A stretch of DNA of 64,000 nucleotides from Microglena sp. YARC (GCA_022414725.1 CM039462.1:94169457-94233456), one strand, 5' to 3'; shown: positions 1 to 8,555, counted from the first letter of the stretch. Notes: a model not told the origin generated them from the sequence alone. Program-made: numbers and translations.

Positions 1-720
1 ACGGTCAACCGTTCGTCTTGGATCTTCAGAATCGTATTGAAATTTTACTTTGTTTGTTTAAGGTGCAAAAATCCCTAGAAATATTTTCGTGACAGGCCAA
101 CATCAACATACCGAATACTATAACTGGTCCACATGTTTTGAGTTCGTGGTTGGATTGGTCCACGCGGTGGAAGAGCGCCGTCCTAGAATCATGTCAATGA
201 TGTCGCGATAACCCCATTGAATCGGACACGAAAGGTGACATATTTATTTTGGAGAGTGTTTGCTTACAATGTGGGGACATGGTTCTTGGATTGATAAGTA
301 TTACCATAACTCAAATCCTTATACACATTATAATTATAAACAATTTATTCTGGTTACAAACAATTCAATGGTTTGCGATTCCCTCATCGTACCCCTGCGC
401 AACAATGTGTCAAGTGCAGTGCGCATGACATCCTTCGTAAAACCAACGCCCCTTTTTTGATTTGACTTCTTCGGTATTTCCGCTGATTTCTGCTAGTTGC
501 TCGCTCGATGCCCATGCAGTGAGCAGCGCCCGAAGCTCTTTCGCTTTTGTCGGGAGGAGGTTCCGGGAGGAGGTTCCGGGAGGAGGTTCCATCGAAAACA
601 CCTTTGTGTCGATGTCGGGAGCGGATGATAGCGGGCAGCACTCGCGTGCGACCCTTTTTAAGTTACAACCAAAAAGGGGGCTGTAATAATACCAGATGTG
701 GCGGTGGTCTTAGGGGTACA
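1..720. other. Stretch without a convincing gene
   Basis: Only short, mutually overlapping open frames occur here and none resembles a known family. The minus-strand frame at about 410-601 has a protein-like residue composition in its second half and could be the tail of a decayed gene. The one clear structure is a 13-bp tandem repeat at 552-590. Confidence 0.4.
552..590. repeat. 13-bp tandem repeat, three exact units
   Basis: The unit GGGAGGAGGTTCC occurs three times head to tail (552-564, 565-577, 578-590). No gene around it is supported, so a coding role cannot be claimed. Its purine-rich strand makes replication slippage a simple origin. Confidence 0.85.
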
Positions 721-981
721 TTAGACAACATACTTTGCGTCATCCTCATTGAAGTGCAAAAGGAGCGCCGGTCCCTCAAGGATGCAGTCCGCTGGATATA
801 GCGTGCAGAACAAACCTCGGAGCACGACTAGCGACAGGTCCAGTGAGCACGCCGTGTGGAATATCACAAGATCCGTCAGTCTGTCGTCGCGGAAGAGTAC
901 GTCCGTGTCGTACAACGCTGATCGCATGTCCTCTGCAGACGGCACGCGCTGTCCGGTCACTTTCTGAAACCGCTTCACCAA
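721..981 (-). CDS. Hypothetical protein, possibly the displaced C-terminus of the gene upstream
   Basis: This is an 86-codon frame that opens with TTG and has no ATG near its start. It overlaps the end of the 168-codon frame at 975-1481 by a few bases in another frame. Its residue mix (hydrophobic centre, acidic end) looks protein-like. The simplest reading is that both frames once formed one gene of about 250 codons and a small indel near 975-1010 separated them. No family is recognised. Confidence 0.3.
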   Translation of the reverse strand: MVKRFQKVTGQRVPSAEDMRSALYDTDVLFRDDRLTDLVIFHTACSLDLSLVVLRGLFCTLYPADCILEGPALLLHFNEDDAKYVV

Positions 982-1481
982 GCGGTAGCGTCGGCTGCGG
1001 ACCTAATGGTTGCTTGCGTTACAAGTCGTGTAACTTGCTTCTCTTGATCTTCGAGTGGTAGCAGTTCCAGTCCCGGTTGGATCCCCTCTGCTATCGACAT
1101 CGCGAACGTGTGCTTGTTCAGGAATATTCTAGAGGAAGAAGATTCCTGTGGGCTGATCTGTTGTATACTGCTACTGCTAAGGCGGCTTCCGGTAGTGTGA
1201 GTAATAGTAGTAGTTCTGTTGTTTCTCACAAACTTCAGGTGTTTCTCGCGTAGCGCTTGGAAAATCCCTAAGACATCGTCAGGACACGACAAAGGGGCAG
1301 AGGCTACAAAAGGAGACTTCTTAGGTGGTTGTTGTGTTGATGTTGATCGATCCTTGGTGGTGGCTTCTTCGTTGACTGCGTATCCGTGACTCCAGACGGT
1401 TTTTAGAAACGCGCGCCGGTATCTTTCTATGTGATTGTCGTTGGTCAAGGTCATGTTGAGGGAGTTGTGATGAGAACACAT
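975..1481 (-). CDS. Hypothetical protein, 168 residues
   Basis: The frame has an ATG start at 1481. The product has a charged N-terminal third, a serine/threonine-rich middle (about residues 90-120) that is probably disordered, and a helical-looking C-terminus. No domain is recognised. It may continue into the frame at 721-981 through a frameshift. It is divergent from the thioredoxin-SAP gene on the plus strand. Confidence 0.4.
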   Translation of the reverse strand: MCSHHNSLNMTLTNDNHIERYRRAFLKTVWSHGYAVNEEATTKDRSTSTQQPPKKSPFVASAPLSCPDDVLGIFQALREKHLKFVRNNRTTTITHTTGSRLSSSSIQQISPQESSSSRIFLNKHTFAMSIAEGIQPGLELLPLEDQEKQVTRLVTQATIRSAADATAW

Positions 1482-1532
1482 CGTTCTTTTACACTTGTTT
1501 TGAGAAGAACTTTAAATACAATCCAAGAAAAA

Positions 1533-1757
1533 TCATCGGCGATAATAATCATGATTCATCTCCTCGTCGAAAAACCTTTGCTGTCGCCATGCTCTCCACC
1601 CTCCCCGTGGTTCAAAGTCAAAGTCAATGTACTCGACCGTGTCACATTCATATATTATCCGCGGCGTATTATTACTATTGCGATTCATAAGTGTATTATG
1701 ATACCCCCCTAAACCATAATCACGTCTAGGTTTACCGTAGTTCCAAAAGTAATCCAT
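1533..1757 (-). CDS. Hypothetical small protein rich in Tyr, Arg and Asn
   Basis: About 74 residues from the ATG at 1757. The open frame extends upstream to a TTG at 1823, but the ATG is the likelier start. Composition is unusual: many aromatic residues, arginines and asparagines, no membrane segment and no cysteine motif. It lies alone between two minus-strand and plus-strand genes. Function is unknown, and chance opening of the frame cannot be excluded. Confidence 0.35.
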   Translation of the reverse strand: MDYFWNYGKPRRDYGLGGYHNTLMNRNSNNTPRIIYECDTVEYIDFDFEPRGGWRAWRQQRFFDEEMNHDYYRR

Positions 1758-1885
1758 CAGAATAAGGTATGATGTACTTCGAATGTATTTTTCAAAATTA
1801 GATCCTGACGCGCGCACACGCAAATTCAGTCAAAGGAGATTCTTTTTTATTACTTCATGGTACCTACATAGAAATAAAACAAATT

Positions 1886-2422
1886 ATGATTTCCAACACC
1901 TCCCCCACAATTGTTTTCGTGTATTCGGATTCTTGCATGCACTGTCGCATGTTCGCTCCTGTGTGGGAGGAATTCGAGATGAGATATAAGTCAAAGTTCC
2001 CATTGTCTAAGATCTTGAAAGTCGACAGGGACCTTCTGAAAACCGAAAAGGGTGCTTTTATGATCAAATTGTCAAAGTCCTTCAATGGCTACGTCCCTTT
2101 TATTTGCGTTTTTGACGCAAACGGAAATGTAAACGAGTACTCGGGATCTAGGACGGTCGAAGATATCGAAGCGTTCGCTTCTCAGTTCATGCTTGACGCC
2201 ACGACAAAAATCAAATTGAAGACTTCAACTAAAAAAACATCTGGTTATACTTCTTCTGGTAATACATCTAGACGGGCATACTTGGAATTGAAGACTGTTA
2301 AGGAATTGAAAGATATGCTAAGACATGGTGGATTTACTTTAAGTGGAAAAAAGAAAGATCAAATCGATAGATTATGTGAATTGTCTGTGAAAGATTTTAG
2401 ACAACTTTCAACTTTCAAGTAG
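1886..2422 (+). CDS. Thioredoxin-fold protein with C-terminal SAP domain
   Basis: The 178-residue product starts with a thioredoxin-like domain. A beta strand leads into a CxxC active site (CMHC, residues 17-20), followed by a helix and a cis-proline-like VPF near residue 71. After a lysine/serine/threonine-rich linker (about 113-130) comes a SAP-like helix-extended-loop-helix (about 133-170), with the typical LKxMLRxxGxxxSGKK pattern. Thioredoxin-like proteins are common in nucleocytoviruses and support disulfide formation in cytoplasmic virion assembly; SAP domains bind DNA. The fusion suggests a redox protein brought to DNA or the factory, which is inference. The ATG at 1886 is preceded by an AT-rich leader. 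Fold assignment is fairly safe; partner and substrate are unknown. Confidence 0.75.
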   Translation: MISNTSPTIVFVYSDSCMHCRMFAPVWEEFEMRYKSKFPLSKILKVDRDLLKTEKGAFMIKLSKSFNGYVPFICVFDANGNVNEYSGSRTVEDIEAFASQFMLDATTKIKLKTSTKKTSGYTSSGNTSRRAYLELKTVKELKDMLRHGGFTLSGKKKDQIDRLCELSVKDFRQLSTFK

Positions 2423-2686
2423 TCAAGCTGACTGGGTAGTAGGTTCAGTTTTTGTCCAAAAGACAAATACTGTAGGAGACCTTCAGCAAGCTGCTAAAAT
2501 AAAGGGGGAGTCGGAGGTTGCAACAGTTGCCTAGTTTTCTTTCCGAAAATACACTCGGACAATGGAATTATGTTTTTGACATCGTCCGCAGACCCGACTA
2601 AGTTGTGTTCTTCTTACACACTGATAAGACTTCTTCTTGAGTGTAAAAGCTATAATGTGTATCAAATATATAAAAGAGGATATTTT

Positions 2687-3100
2687 ATGCATCGTAAATT
2701 AGTTGGTACTTCCTTGCGTGTCGATGGGTACCATGTTCCGTTGGATGCGATTCCGGATGACGAGATATCACATATTAAGGAGGATCTCACAATGACTCCA
2801 TTGCAGCCCTTCGGGCAGGAATTTTTTGCGTGTGCCCCTGTTCGGTTCCCTTTGTTCCGTTCTTCAGATACTGAGTTGATTCTTCCGAAATACTACGGTC
2901 TTGAGCGGTTCGGTACCCCATCCAACTCCGACGACTATTTCCACTGTGATGATGCTGGTGGTGGTGGCCGGGTAGCGTTTATCGGGCAGTTGCGTCCCGT
3001 TCAGGAGTCCGTGGTTATTCCTTCCTTGAGCGTGCCCGCGACCCCAAGGTGGCTGGCGGCATCATCACGTTGCCTTGTGGTGGTGGAAAAACTGTCGTAG
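2687..3100 (+). CDS. A18/XPB-like SF2 helicase, N-terminal part (frameshifted)
   Basis: This frame encodes the N-terminal segment of the helicase that continues at 3049-4122. I prefer the ATG at 2687 over the more upstream ATG at 2570, because the family-like sequence begins there. The block FIGQLRPVQE, close to the end, is the Q-motif-like FxGxLRPxQ segment that precedes the Walker A motif in A18R/XPB-type helicases. After it the frame runs into unrelated residues and stops at 3100. The correct continuation is in another frame from about 3020, so one short indel separates the halves. In poxviruses the A18 helicase acts in transcript release and intermediate/late transcription. Confidence 0.6.
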   Translation: MHRKLVGTSLRVDGYHVPLDAIPDDEISHIKEDLTMTPLQPFGQEFFACAPVRFPLFRSSDTELILPKYYGLERFGTPSNSDDYFHCDDAGGGGRVAFIGQLRPVQESVVIPSLSVPATPRWLAASSRCLVVVEKLS

Positions 3101-4122
3101 CTCTGAAGATAGCCTCTGAGCTAGCGTGCAAGACGTTAATCGTAGTCCACAAGGAGTTCTTGCTTTCCCAGTGGCGTGAGCGGATTGAGCAGTTCATGCC
3201 CTACGCGTCGGTGGGCCTGGTGAAGGCAGGGGTAACTGATACCCATGGTCGCGACGTCGTGCTTGCGAGTCTGCAAAGTCTTAGCATGAAGTCTTATGCT
3301 GCCGACACCTTCTCTGAATTTGGATTGCTTATCGTTGACGAGTGTCACCGGGTAGGCACGGAGGTTTTCTCGCGCGCCCTTTTCAAGACGACGTTCCGGT
3401 ACTCCCTTGGGCTTTCTGCCACGCCTGACCGGAAGGACGGGATGACCCGGGCGATCGTATACCACCTGGGTCCACAGGTGCCTCTTCTTCAATTTGAGGA
3501 TTCTGTATCGAGTAGTACAGGCAATGACAGGGTTGTCCGTGTTCGCGTGGTTCGGTTTTCTTCGGATGCTAAGGAGTACGCGCGTGAGGAGGTGATCCAC
3601 AGGCGCGTCGCGGACGGGCGAATTAAGGCAACCCCTTGCATTTCTCGCATGATAACCAACGTGTGCGATTTCGAGCCTCACACGGTCTTCGTGGTGAAGC
3701 TCATATCCGACGTGTTGGCGAGTGCCCCGGATCGGCGTGTGCTGGTGTTGTCCGATCGAAAGTCTCAGCTTCAGCATGTGCACGACATGCTTGTTGCAAA
3801 GGGAATCGCGGTTGGTTTCTACTGGGGTGGCATGAAGCCTTCTGAATTGAAGGCGTCCGCGTCACGCCGGGTGATTTGCGCCACGTTCCCCTATGCCGCA
3901 GAGGGCATGGACATCCCTGAGCTGGACACGCTTGTCCTTGCATCCCCAAAGACGGATGTTGTTCAAAGTTGCGGTCGCATCACTCGTTTCCGACCTGATG
4001 CTTCTACTACTACTAATAATCCTCTTGTGATAGACGTCGTGGACACTTTTGCGGGAATTTTTGTGGCACAGTCGCGTAAGCGGCAACGTTTCTACGCTTC
4101 TATGGGTTTCGCATTTGATTGA
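3049..4122 (+). CDS. A18/XPB-like SF2 helicase, motor domains (C-terminal part)
   Basis: The frame carries the ATPase core of a superfamily 2 helicase: Walker A (LPCGGGKT), a DEAH-type box written DECH, the SAT motif (GLSATPDRKDG), a second RecA domain with ATFPYAAEGMDI, and the arginine-finger motif QSCGRITR. The spacing fits the A18R/XPB group found throughout Nucleocytoviricota, whose members help transcription elongation, termination and repair. All motor motifs are intact. The first methionine at 3049 is internal: the open frame and the homology reach back to about 3020, where an indel separates it from the N-terminal part ending at 3100. A joined product would be a little over 470 residues. 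It is either a pseudogene or an assembly error. Confidence 0.8.
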   Translation: MAGGIITLPCGGGKTVVALKIASELACKTLIVVHKEFLLSQWRERIEQFMPYASVGLVKAGVTDTHGRDVVLASLQSLSMKSYAADTFSEFGLLIVDECHRVGTEVFSRALFKTTFRYSLGLSATPDRKDGMTRAIVYHLGPQVPLLQFEDSVSSSTGNDRVVRVRVVRFSSDAKEYAREEVIHRRVADGRIKATPCISRMITNVCDFEPHTVFVVKLISDVLASAPDRRVLVLSDRKSQLQHVHDMLVAKGIAVGFYWGGMKPSELKASASRRVICATFPYAAEGMDIPELDTLVLASPKTDVVQSCGRITRFRPDASTTTNNPLVIDVVDTFAGIFVAQSRKRQRFYASMGFAFD

Positions 4123-4348
4123 TTCATTTGGTGGTCGATCTGGATACACTTGGCTGTATGAATACAGTCAACATCATTAGTGTGCATATTGTAATGATGA
4201 TTACTACGAGTGGGATGACTGGAAGAGTTGATAACATTACGAAGTGCCTAACCTACAAATTTTTGATATTTTAAAACTATATCGACATTTTTTTGATTTG
4301 CATTTGTATGTCTCCCAATCAGCTCTGGAAGTTTCTGTAAAACAAAGA

Positions 4349-4633
4349 ATGTTCAAGATAAATCTGTTTGCTTTTATCATCGCTTTCTCCTTTGGAATAG
4401 GCTACTGTTACATGATGTCCCCCCCTCCCAAGGTCGTCGTTAGGTTTCCTTCACCCGCTAATGTCGGGTCTATCGTTTACCAAGACAACGCCAAAAATTG
4501 CTTTACGTTCGATGCTAAGGAGACTGCGTGCAGTAAGGATGCCATTGCTCAACCTATTAATGTAGAGGACTTTAAGGGGGGTATGATGTCTGATAGAAGG
4601 AAATCGACTCAATATCGTAGCAACATACGATAA
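4349..4633 (+). CDS. Small membrane protein with conserved PPP motif (giant-virus family)
   Basis: From the ATG at 4349 the product has 94 residues. A single N-terminal membrane segment (about residues 3-21) is followed by MSPPPKVVVRFPSP, a pair of cysteines and a short acidic/basic tail. I recognise the membrane-segment/PPP/PSP layout as a short conserved protein of algal and amoebal giant viruses, where it is thought to be a virion membrane component; that role is not proven here. The open frame extends upstream to a GTG at 4244, but that extension is not family-like. A 25-bp tandem repeat lies just downstream. Confidence 0.7.
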   Translation: MFKINLFAFIIAFSFGIGYCYMMSPPPKVVVRFPSPANVGSIVYQDNAKNCFTFDAKETACSKDAIAQPINVEDFKGGMMSDRRKSTQYRSNIR

Positions 4634-4675
4634 TATTCTTCGTCATTGTTCGCATATACAGTTTGGAACATTTGA

Positions 4676-4725
4676 TACAAAGTTACAGTAATCGCCTATC
4701 TACAAAGTTACAGTAATCGCCTATC
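4676..4725. repeat. 25-bp perfect tandem duplication
   Basis: Two identical 25-bp units (4676-4700 and 4701-4725), beginning TACAAAGTTACAGTAATCG, fill the gap between two convergent genes. The position between two gene ends could be a transcription termination or slippage site. No stem-loop is evident. Confidence 0.85.
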
Positions 4726-4736
4726 TACTCGATTAT

Positions 4737-5567
4737 TCAACGGTCACATGTTCCACAATTTGTGTCCCCGACTGTAGTATCGTCATGCTCGTCTTCTTCT
4801 TTAATGGCTTTGTGTATTGCCGCTATAACCGTGAGGTCAAATATTTGTCGCTTTGACGCAGTTCGACTTATTGTGTTTTTGCGGCTTCTCGTGGGTACTG
4901 TGTTGCGTGCGAACTCGACTGCCTCTTCCCAATCTCTGGGTCGTCGAATCATTTCATTTTGTTGGTGAGTAGAACGGACAGATGGAACAGTTGTTTCTGT
5001 GTGCGTGTTATCGGGCATGCAAATGATGCAGTGTTCTTCGTTGGCGTGGAAGAGTTTTTTGAATGCGGTTGCGAAGTTGGGATTCCCTTCTTGTGCTCGT
5101 GTGTTTGGTGGTAGGTTCTTGAACGTCAGCACGAATCTGCAAAATACATTGGAGTTATTAGCGGCAATGTTCTGTAGCGTGGTCACGAACTTGTGTCCGA
5201 TGCGTGTTGAGTACTGAAGCAGGAGGCTATCGACAAACCTCACTCGGTATGCGCACGATTTCTTTGTTTTGGGAGATTCCTTGGTAGAATTCTCGGAGTG
5301 CATCATTTTGTGCACTGGTTGGGTGCTCGGGACAAGTAGTATTAGTCCTTTATTGTCTATGTTTGGCGACTGCGCGTTTACACAATCTGGATCCCATTCC
5401 ACGATGTCTACTTCGGGTTGGGTGTTTTTCCAGTCCATGACCGCGTATTCTTGTACTAGTAGGATTCTTGTGTTAGACATTGTTTTCGTGGCCGTCGCGA
5501 ATGGATGGCAAGCCTTGAGGACTGCGTTGATGAAGTCTGAGTTAGTGAGTGTAAAGGGGACTTCCAT
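4737..5567 (-). CDS. Hypothetical protein, 276 residues
   Basis: The ATG at 5567 gives a soluble-looking protein without membrane segments. It has a C-terminal basic stretch (about residues 220-240), an acidic run and two cysteines near the end. I do not recognise a family. It is divergently transcribed from the RPB9-like gene across a gap of only about 60 bp (5568-5629), so the two probably share a bidirectional promoter. This may point to a role in transcription, which is inference only. Confidence 0.6.
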   Translation of the reverse strand: MEVPFTLTNSDFINAVLKACHPFATATKTMSNTRILLVQEYAVMDWKNTQPEVDIVEWDPDCVNAQSPNIDNKGLILLVPSTQPVHKMMHSENSTKESPKTKKSCAYRVRFVDSLLLQYSTRIGHKFVTTLQNIAANNSNVFCRFVLTFKNLPPNTRAQEGNPNFATAFKKLFHANEEHCIICMPDNTHTETTVPSVRSTHQQNEMIRRPRDWEEAVEFARNTVPTRSRKNTISRTASKRQIFDLTVIAAIHKAIKEEDEHDDTTVGDTNCGTCDR

Positions 5568-5632
5568 TTTAACAAAATGATTACTATACCTTATGTACCG
5601 TATTTGAAGATTTGCGTCTGCACGATACGATG

Positions 5633-6388
5633 ATGCGTTTTTGCGATGCCTGTGACAACATGATGTTCATTCGTTCGTCGTCGCAGTCTTCATCTGGTGA
5701 GAAAGATGAGCAGCGTCTGTACTTTGAATGTCGCAACTGCCAGAGCGTCGCTCCCGTCAAGGACGCCTGCATCTTCGAGAGCAACCACTCCAACGACCGG
5801 AATTCTTATGAGCAGTTCATGTCGAAGAACATCCGGTACGACGTGACGCTGCCTCGGGCACACAACATCCCTTGCCCCACGTGCAGCCGCAACAACGATG
5901 CTGACGATGGGGGATCTTCCTCTGTTCTCTTCATAAAGTACGACGCCGACCTGAAGTTCTTGTACTTTTGCGAACGGTGCGACACGTTCTGGAAAGCAGG
6001 TGGAGGTCGCTCAGCTGCCGCGGATTCTTCTAAGAATGCTGACGCAGATTCTCCTAAGGATGCTGCCTCGGATTCTTCTAAGAATGCTGTCGCGGATTCT
6101 CCTAAGGATGCTGCCACGGATTCTCCTAAGGATGATGCCGCGGATTCTTCTAAGGATGCTGCCAAGGATTCTCCTAATGATGCTGCCACGGATTCTCCTA
6201 AGGATGCTGCCAAGGATTCTCCTAATGATGCTGCCAAGGATTCTCCTAAGGGTGTTGTATCGGATTCTCCTAAGGATGTTGTTGATGATGGCGTGGGAGA
6301 GAAGAAGTCTGTCAGTTTCAGGTCGGTGCCTCGCAATCGGAAAGCTGTCCCCGCACGGAAAAAAGTTGTAAAGAAAACAGTTGTATAA
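5633..6388 (+). CDS. RPB9-like RNA polymerase subunit with repetitive C-terminal tail
   Basis: Two zinc ribbons in RPB9/TFIIS order are visible. The first is near the N-terminus (CDAC and CRNC pairs). The second is near residues 80-120 (CPTC and CERC), framing a beta-rich stretch IKYDADLKFLYFC. This matches viral RPB9 homologues, which sit at the polymerase active site and affect start choice and proofreading. Two adjacent ATGs (5630 and 5633) are candidate starts; an upstream TTG is unlikely. Unlike ordinary RPB9 proteins of about 120-180 residues, this one carries about 95 residues of imperfect DSPKDAA-type octads and then a basic end (about residues 220-252). The tail is probably disordered. 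Confidence 0.8.
   Translation: MRFCDACDNMMFIRSSSQSSSGEKDEQRLYFECRNCQSVAPVKDACIFESNHSNDRNSYEQFMSKNIRYDVTLPRAHNIPCPTCSRNNDADDGGSSSVLFIKYDADLKFLYFCERCDTFWKAGGGRSAAADSSKNADADSPKDAASDSSKNAVADSPKDAATDSPKDDAADSSKDAAKDSPNDAATDSPKDAAKDSPNDAAKDSPKGVVSDSPKDVVDDGVGEKKSVSFRSVPRNRKAVPARKKVVKKTVV
6025..6285. repeat. 24-nt coding repeats in the RPB9-like tail
   Basis: About eleven imperfect 24-nt units encode octads of the type (A/V)xDSPKDA or (A/V)xDSSKNA. Variation is mostly in the first and last codons, as expected from slippage followed by point changes. The array lies wholly in the C-terminal extension and leaves both zinc ribbons intact. Confidence 0.8.
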
Positions 6389-6437
6389 AGGCAAAAAACT
6401 ATCGACATAGAGAGAAATTACCTTAACTGCTTATTTG

Positions 6438-6698
6438 ATGTCTTCTTTCGTCACTCTGTCGACTTCCCTGACTACTTACGAGCGCGCCAAGGTAATCGGT
6501 ATGCGCGCCGAACAAATTGCTAGGGGTGCTCCCGCATTGATCGACGTACCCCGCATGATGGGTTCTCGTCGTTTTGACGCTTGCGAGGTTGCAAGCGCAG
6601 AGCTTGACGCTGGATTGCTTCCTCTTGTGGTCTCTAGGACTTTATCAGACGGCAAGACGGAGCTCGTGCGCATTTGTAAGTCGTCCTCGACTTCATGA
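6438..6698 (+). CDS. RPB6/omega-like RNA polymerase subunit
   Basis: The 86-residue product has the RPB6 core: LTTYERAKVIGMRAEQIA near residues 12-29, corresponding to the LTxYExARVLGxRAxQI motif, then a hydrophobic segment and the PLVVxRxLxDG block near residues 65-76. RPB6 latches the largest subunit and aids polymerase assembly. The ATG at 6438 is the start. Only about 50 bp separate it from the RPB9-like gene on the same strand, so the two polymerase subunits may be co-expressed. Confidence 0.75.
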   Translation: MSSFVTLSTSLTTYERAKVIGMRAEQIARGAPALIDVPRMMGSRRFDACEVASAELDAGLLPLVVSRTLSDGKTELVRICKSSSTS

Positions 6699-6717
6699 TT
6701 TTTTGGCGGGCAATCAA

Positions 6718-7200
6718 TCAATTTCGTCTTGAGAAGATGACAACCAATGTAGCGAGGAGTGCGATCATCTCTATTGCAGCATATACGTGCACACGTTTCT
6801 CCCACGAGCGTCGGATCATGTCTCCTGCAATCCTCGCGACGGGTGCCGGTAGCTCATCGTCTACCTCGAGAGCTGCATCGAGGATGGCGACTGCTTCTCT
6901 GTGCCATCGTGATACGCACATGCCGTACGTGGCGCTGAAGACGATGATTGCCGCAACTAGGGAAGCTATGACGAGACGGGTTGCTCCTTGTGCCTTGGTC
7001 GCAAATAGGAATGCGGCTAGCGAAAACCCAATACCGGACAAGAGGAACATGTTAAGTGTTCCGCTGTGATATGTGCTTTGAATCTGTGCACTGCTTGCCA
7101 ATGCAGCTAGCATAGCCTTACCGACCATTGCTGGAGAATTTGCATTTATTTGTGGTGGAACAACGCCGCCTGTATTCGTTAGGGGTGTTGCTTGAATCAT
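6718..7200 (-). CDS. Putative membrane protein with three hydrophobic segments
   Basis: From the ATG at 7200 the product has 160 residues. A polar N-terminus of about 45 residues is followed by hydrophobic segments near residues 50-66 and 75-95 and a final one near 140-157, each long enough to span a membrane. An arginine-rich end (FSRRN) follows. No family is recognised. It is convergent with the RPB6-like gene, with only 19 bp between the two ends. A virion or factory membrane protein is likely on general grounds. Confidence 0.6.
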   Translation of the reverse strand: MIQATPLTNTGGVVPPQINANSPAMVGKAMLAALASSAQIQSTYHSGTLNMFLLSGIGFSLAAFLFATKAQGATRLVIASLVAAIIVFSATYGMCVSRWHREAVAILDAALEVDDELPAPVARIAGDMIRRSWEKRVHVYAAIEMIALLATLVVIFSRRN

Positions 7201-7399
7201 GGTACACACAATGTTTACATTTGGAGGACAAAAAAATATGTAAACCTGGTTTCAGATGCGATCGTCCCCCCCAGAGAGTCCCAATATGGCTGACATTCTC
7301 AAGGACAGTTTCAAAAAATAAAATGAAAACAACTGTATTGTGTCTACATCATCAAGACCGCATGCCGAGTAGTAAAAAATTGCTGGATTTCCGATTCGC

Positions 7400-7840
7400 A
7401 TGATTCACCCTACGATCGCCTTGGTCATTTGGTTCCTTTACTTTTTCGTCATGGCGTATGCCGTCTGGTTCCAATTTTGGGCTTGGAACATTGCGGAACA
7501 GTGTGAGAATATGGGTTGTCCGATAGGTCAGGATAAATTCCTTCTCATGTTTCTTCGCGTCGCTCCTGCTTTGCTTACGCTGTACGCGATAGCCCAGATT
7601 GCAGGTGTGGTAGGGTTTTGGTCGGACATATCGGTATTTGTCTTGTTGATGAGTTTCCTCGTTTCGACCAAGATGTTCTTACATAAGCATGCGAAGAGGG
7701 GGGATGCGTGCAGGGACTGTGTTAGTAATGGGTACACGAACGACGTCGCAGACATGTTGTTCTACATATTTTCATGTATTCTAGTTATATTCACGACTTT
7801 CTGTATCGTCTGGATACTCAAGGGGAAGGGGGGTATTTAA
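7400..7840 (+). CDS. Putative polytopic membrane protein, four hydrophobic segments
   Basis: The 146-residue product has hydrophobic segments near residues 5-28, 50-65, 70-92 and 115-140, with short polar loops. The second loop has a CxxC-like cysteine pair (ACRDC). No domain is recognised. The ATG at 7400 directly follows an unrelated stretch without other starts. It ends three bases before the end of the convergent membrane-protein gene at 7844-8104, so the group is tightly packed. Confidence 0.6.
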   Translation: MIHPTIALVIWFLYFFVMAYAVWFQFWAWNIAEQCENMGCPIGQDKFLLMFLRVAPALLTLYAIAQIAGVVGFWSDISVFVLLMSFLVSTKMFLHKHAKRGDACRDCVSNGYTNDVADMLFYIFSCILVIFTTFCIVWILKGKGGI

Positions 7841-7843
7841 GAA

Positions 7844-8104
7844 TTAGAAAGTGCTGATGAGGAACAAATGATATAATGCCAACGCAATGAAGATGCTGAT
7901 ACGTGTCCATTTGATGGTCGGTGTATAAAAGTTATACACAAACTCTCTGATAATGAAGATTATCCATATCAGGGAGACGATGAACCACGTTAATGCGCGT
8001 GCGCTCATGGACATGGATCCCGACACGCCGAATGAGTCGACATTAGGTGACATGAAGGTGCTCGAGCTTTGTTCCATGTCCGGGAACTTATGAACTTCTG
8101 TCAT
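7844..8104 (-). CDS. Small membrane protein, two hydrophobic segments
   Basis: The 86-residue product (ATG at 8104) has a polar, methionine/serine-rich N-terminus and two hydrophobic stretches near residues 38-57 and 69-85 joined by a basic-aromatic loop. This hairpin-like topology is common among small virion membrane proteins, but no family is recognised. It sits in a cluster of three membrane-protein genes at 6.7-8.1 kb. Confidence 0.55.
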   Translation of the reverse strand: MTEVHKFPDMEQSSSTFMSPNVDSFGVSGSMSMSARALTWFIVSLIWIIFIIREFVYNFYTPTIKWTRISIFIALALYHLFLISTF

Positions 8105-8182
8105 TGAATCAATCGGTCTGATGTTGTTGCCGTGTTAAACTCGTCGAAGGTAAAAAAAACACAGTTGTTCTCGAATAATTAC

Positions 8183-8494
8183 TTATTCGCGACCCTTGCA
8201 TTCCTTGAGCAATGACACGAGCTTGGGGATTGTGATGAGGCGGCTCTTTTGGCGCTGGATCTTTTTGTGCTCGATGTACTTGCGGTACATGAGCTGGATC
8301 TTGCGCGCCGAGCACCACTTGGACGCTATGTGCTGTGCAACGTCCCATTCCTGATTGACGAATCCATCAGATGACACCCAATCGATCATCTCGTCATCCA
8401 TCTCAATGAACAGACTGCTTACAATCTTGCGTGTGAGGGTAATGTAATCGTAACGCCAAGAATTGTACGGGAAGACGTTCTGTATTGACAACAT
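8183..8494 (-). CDS. Hypothetical protein with an IQ-like basic helix
   Basis: The 103-residue product starts at the ATG at 8494. Its C-terminal half contains ARKIQLMYRKYIEHKKIQR, which resembles the IQ motif that binds calmodulin or light chains, but the match is loose. No other domain is visible. Its upstream region (8481-8555) is part of a dispersed repeat found again near 31.97 kb, so its promoter may derive from a mobile or duplicated segment. Confidence 0.5.
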   Translation of the reverse strand: MLSIQNVFPYNSWRYDYITLTRKIVSSLFIEMDDEMIDWVSSDGFVNQEWDVAQHIASKWCSARKIQLMYRKYIEHKKIQRQKSRLITIPKLVSLLKECKGRE

Positions 8495-8555
8495 CGGTTA
8501 CAAATCTTGAATTGGTCAACTTTTCAGAATCCCCAAAATACCTGTGTCCCAATTT
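8481..8555. repeat. Dispersed repeat segment shared with 31.97 kb
   Basis: The segment from TGTATTGACAACATCGGTTA through GAATCCCCAAAATA is repeated with few changes at about 31970-32030. Shorter versions beginning GACAAGATCGGTTACAAAAC occur at about 21780, 24040 and 27615. It covers the upstream region of the minus-strand gene at 8183-8494 and ends near the start of the large plus-strand gene. Confidence 0.7.

Noticed and set aside
6011..6394. Frames rich in Ile-Leu-Arg opposite or beside the RPB9-like tail
   Set aside because: Shadows of the 24-nt coding repeat; they lack an independent start and any non-repetitive part.
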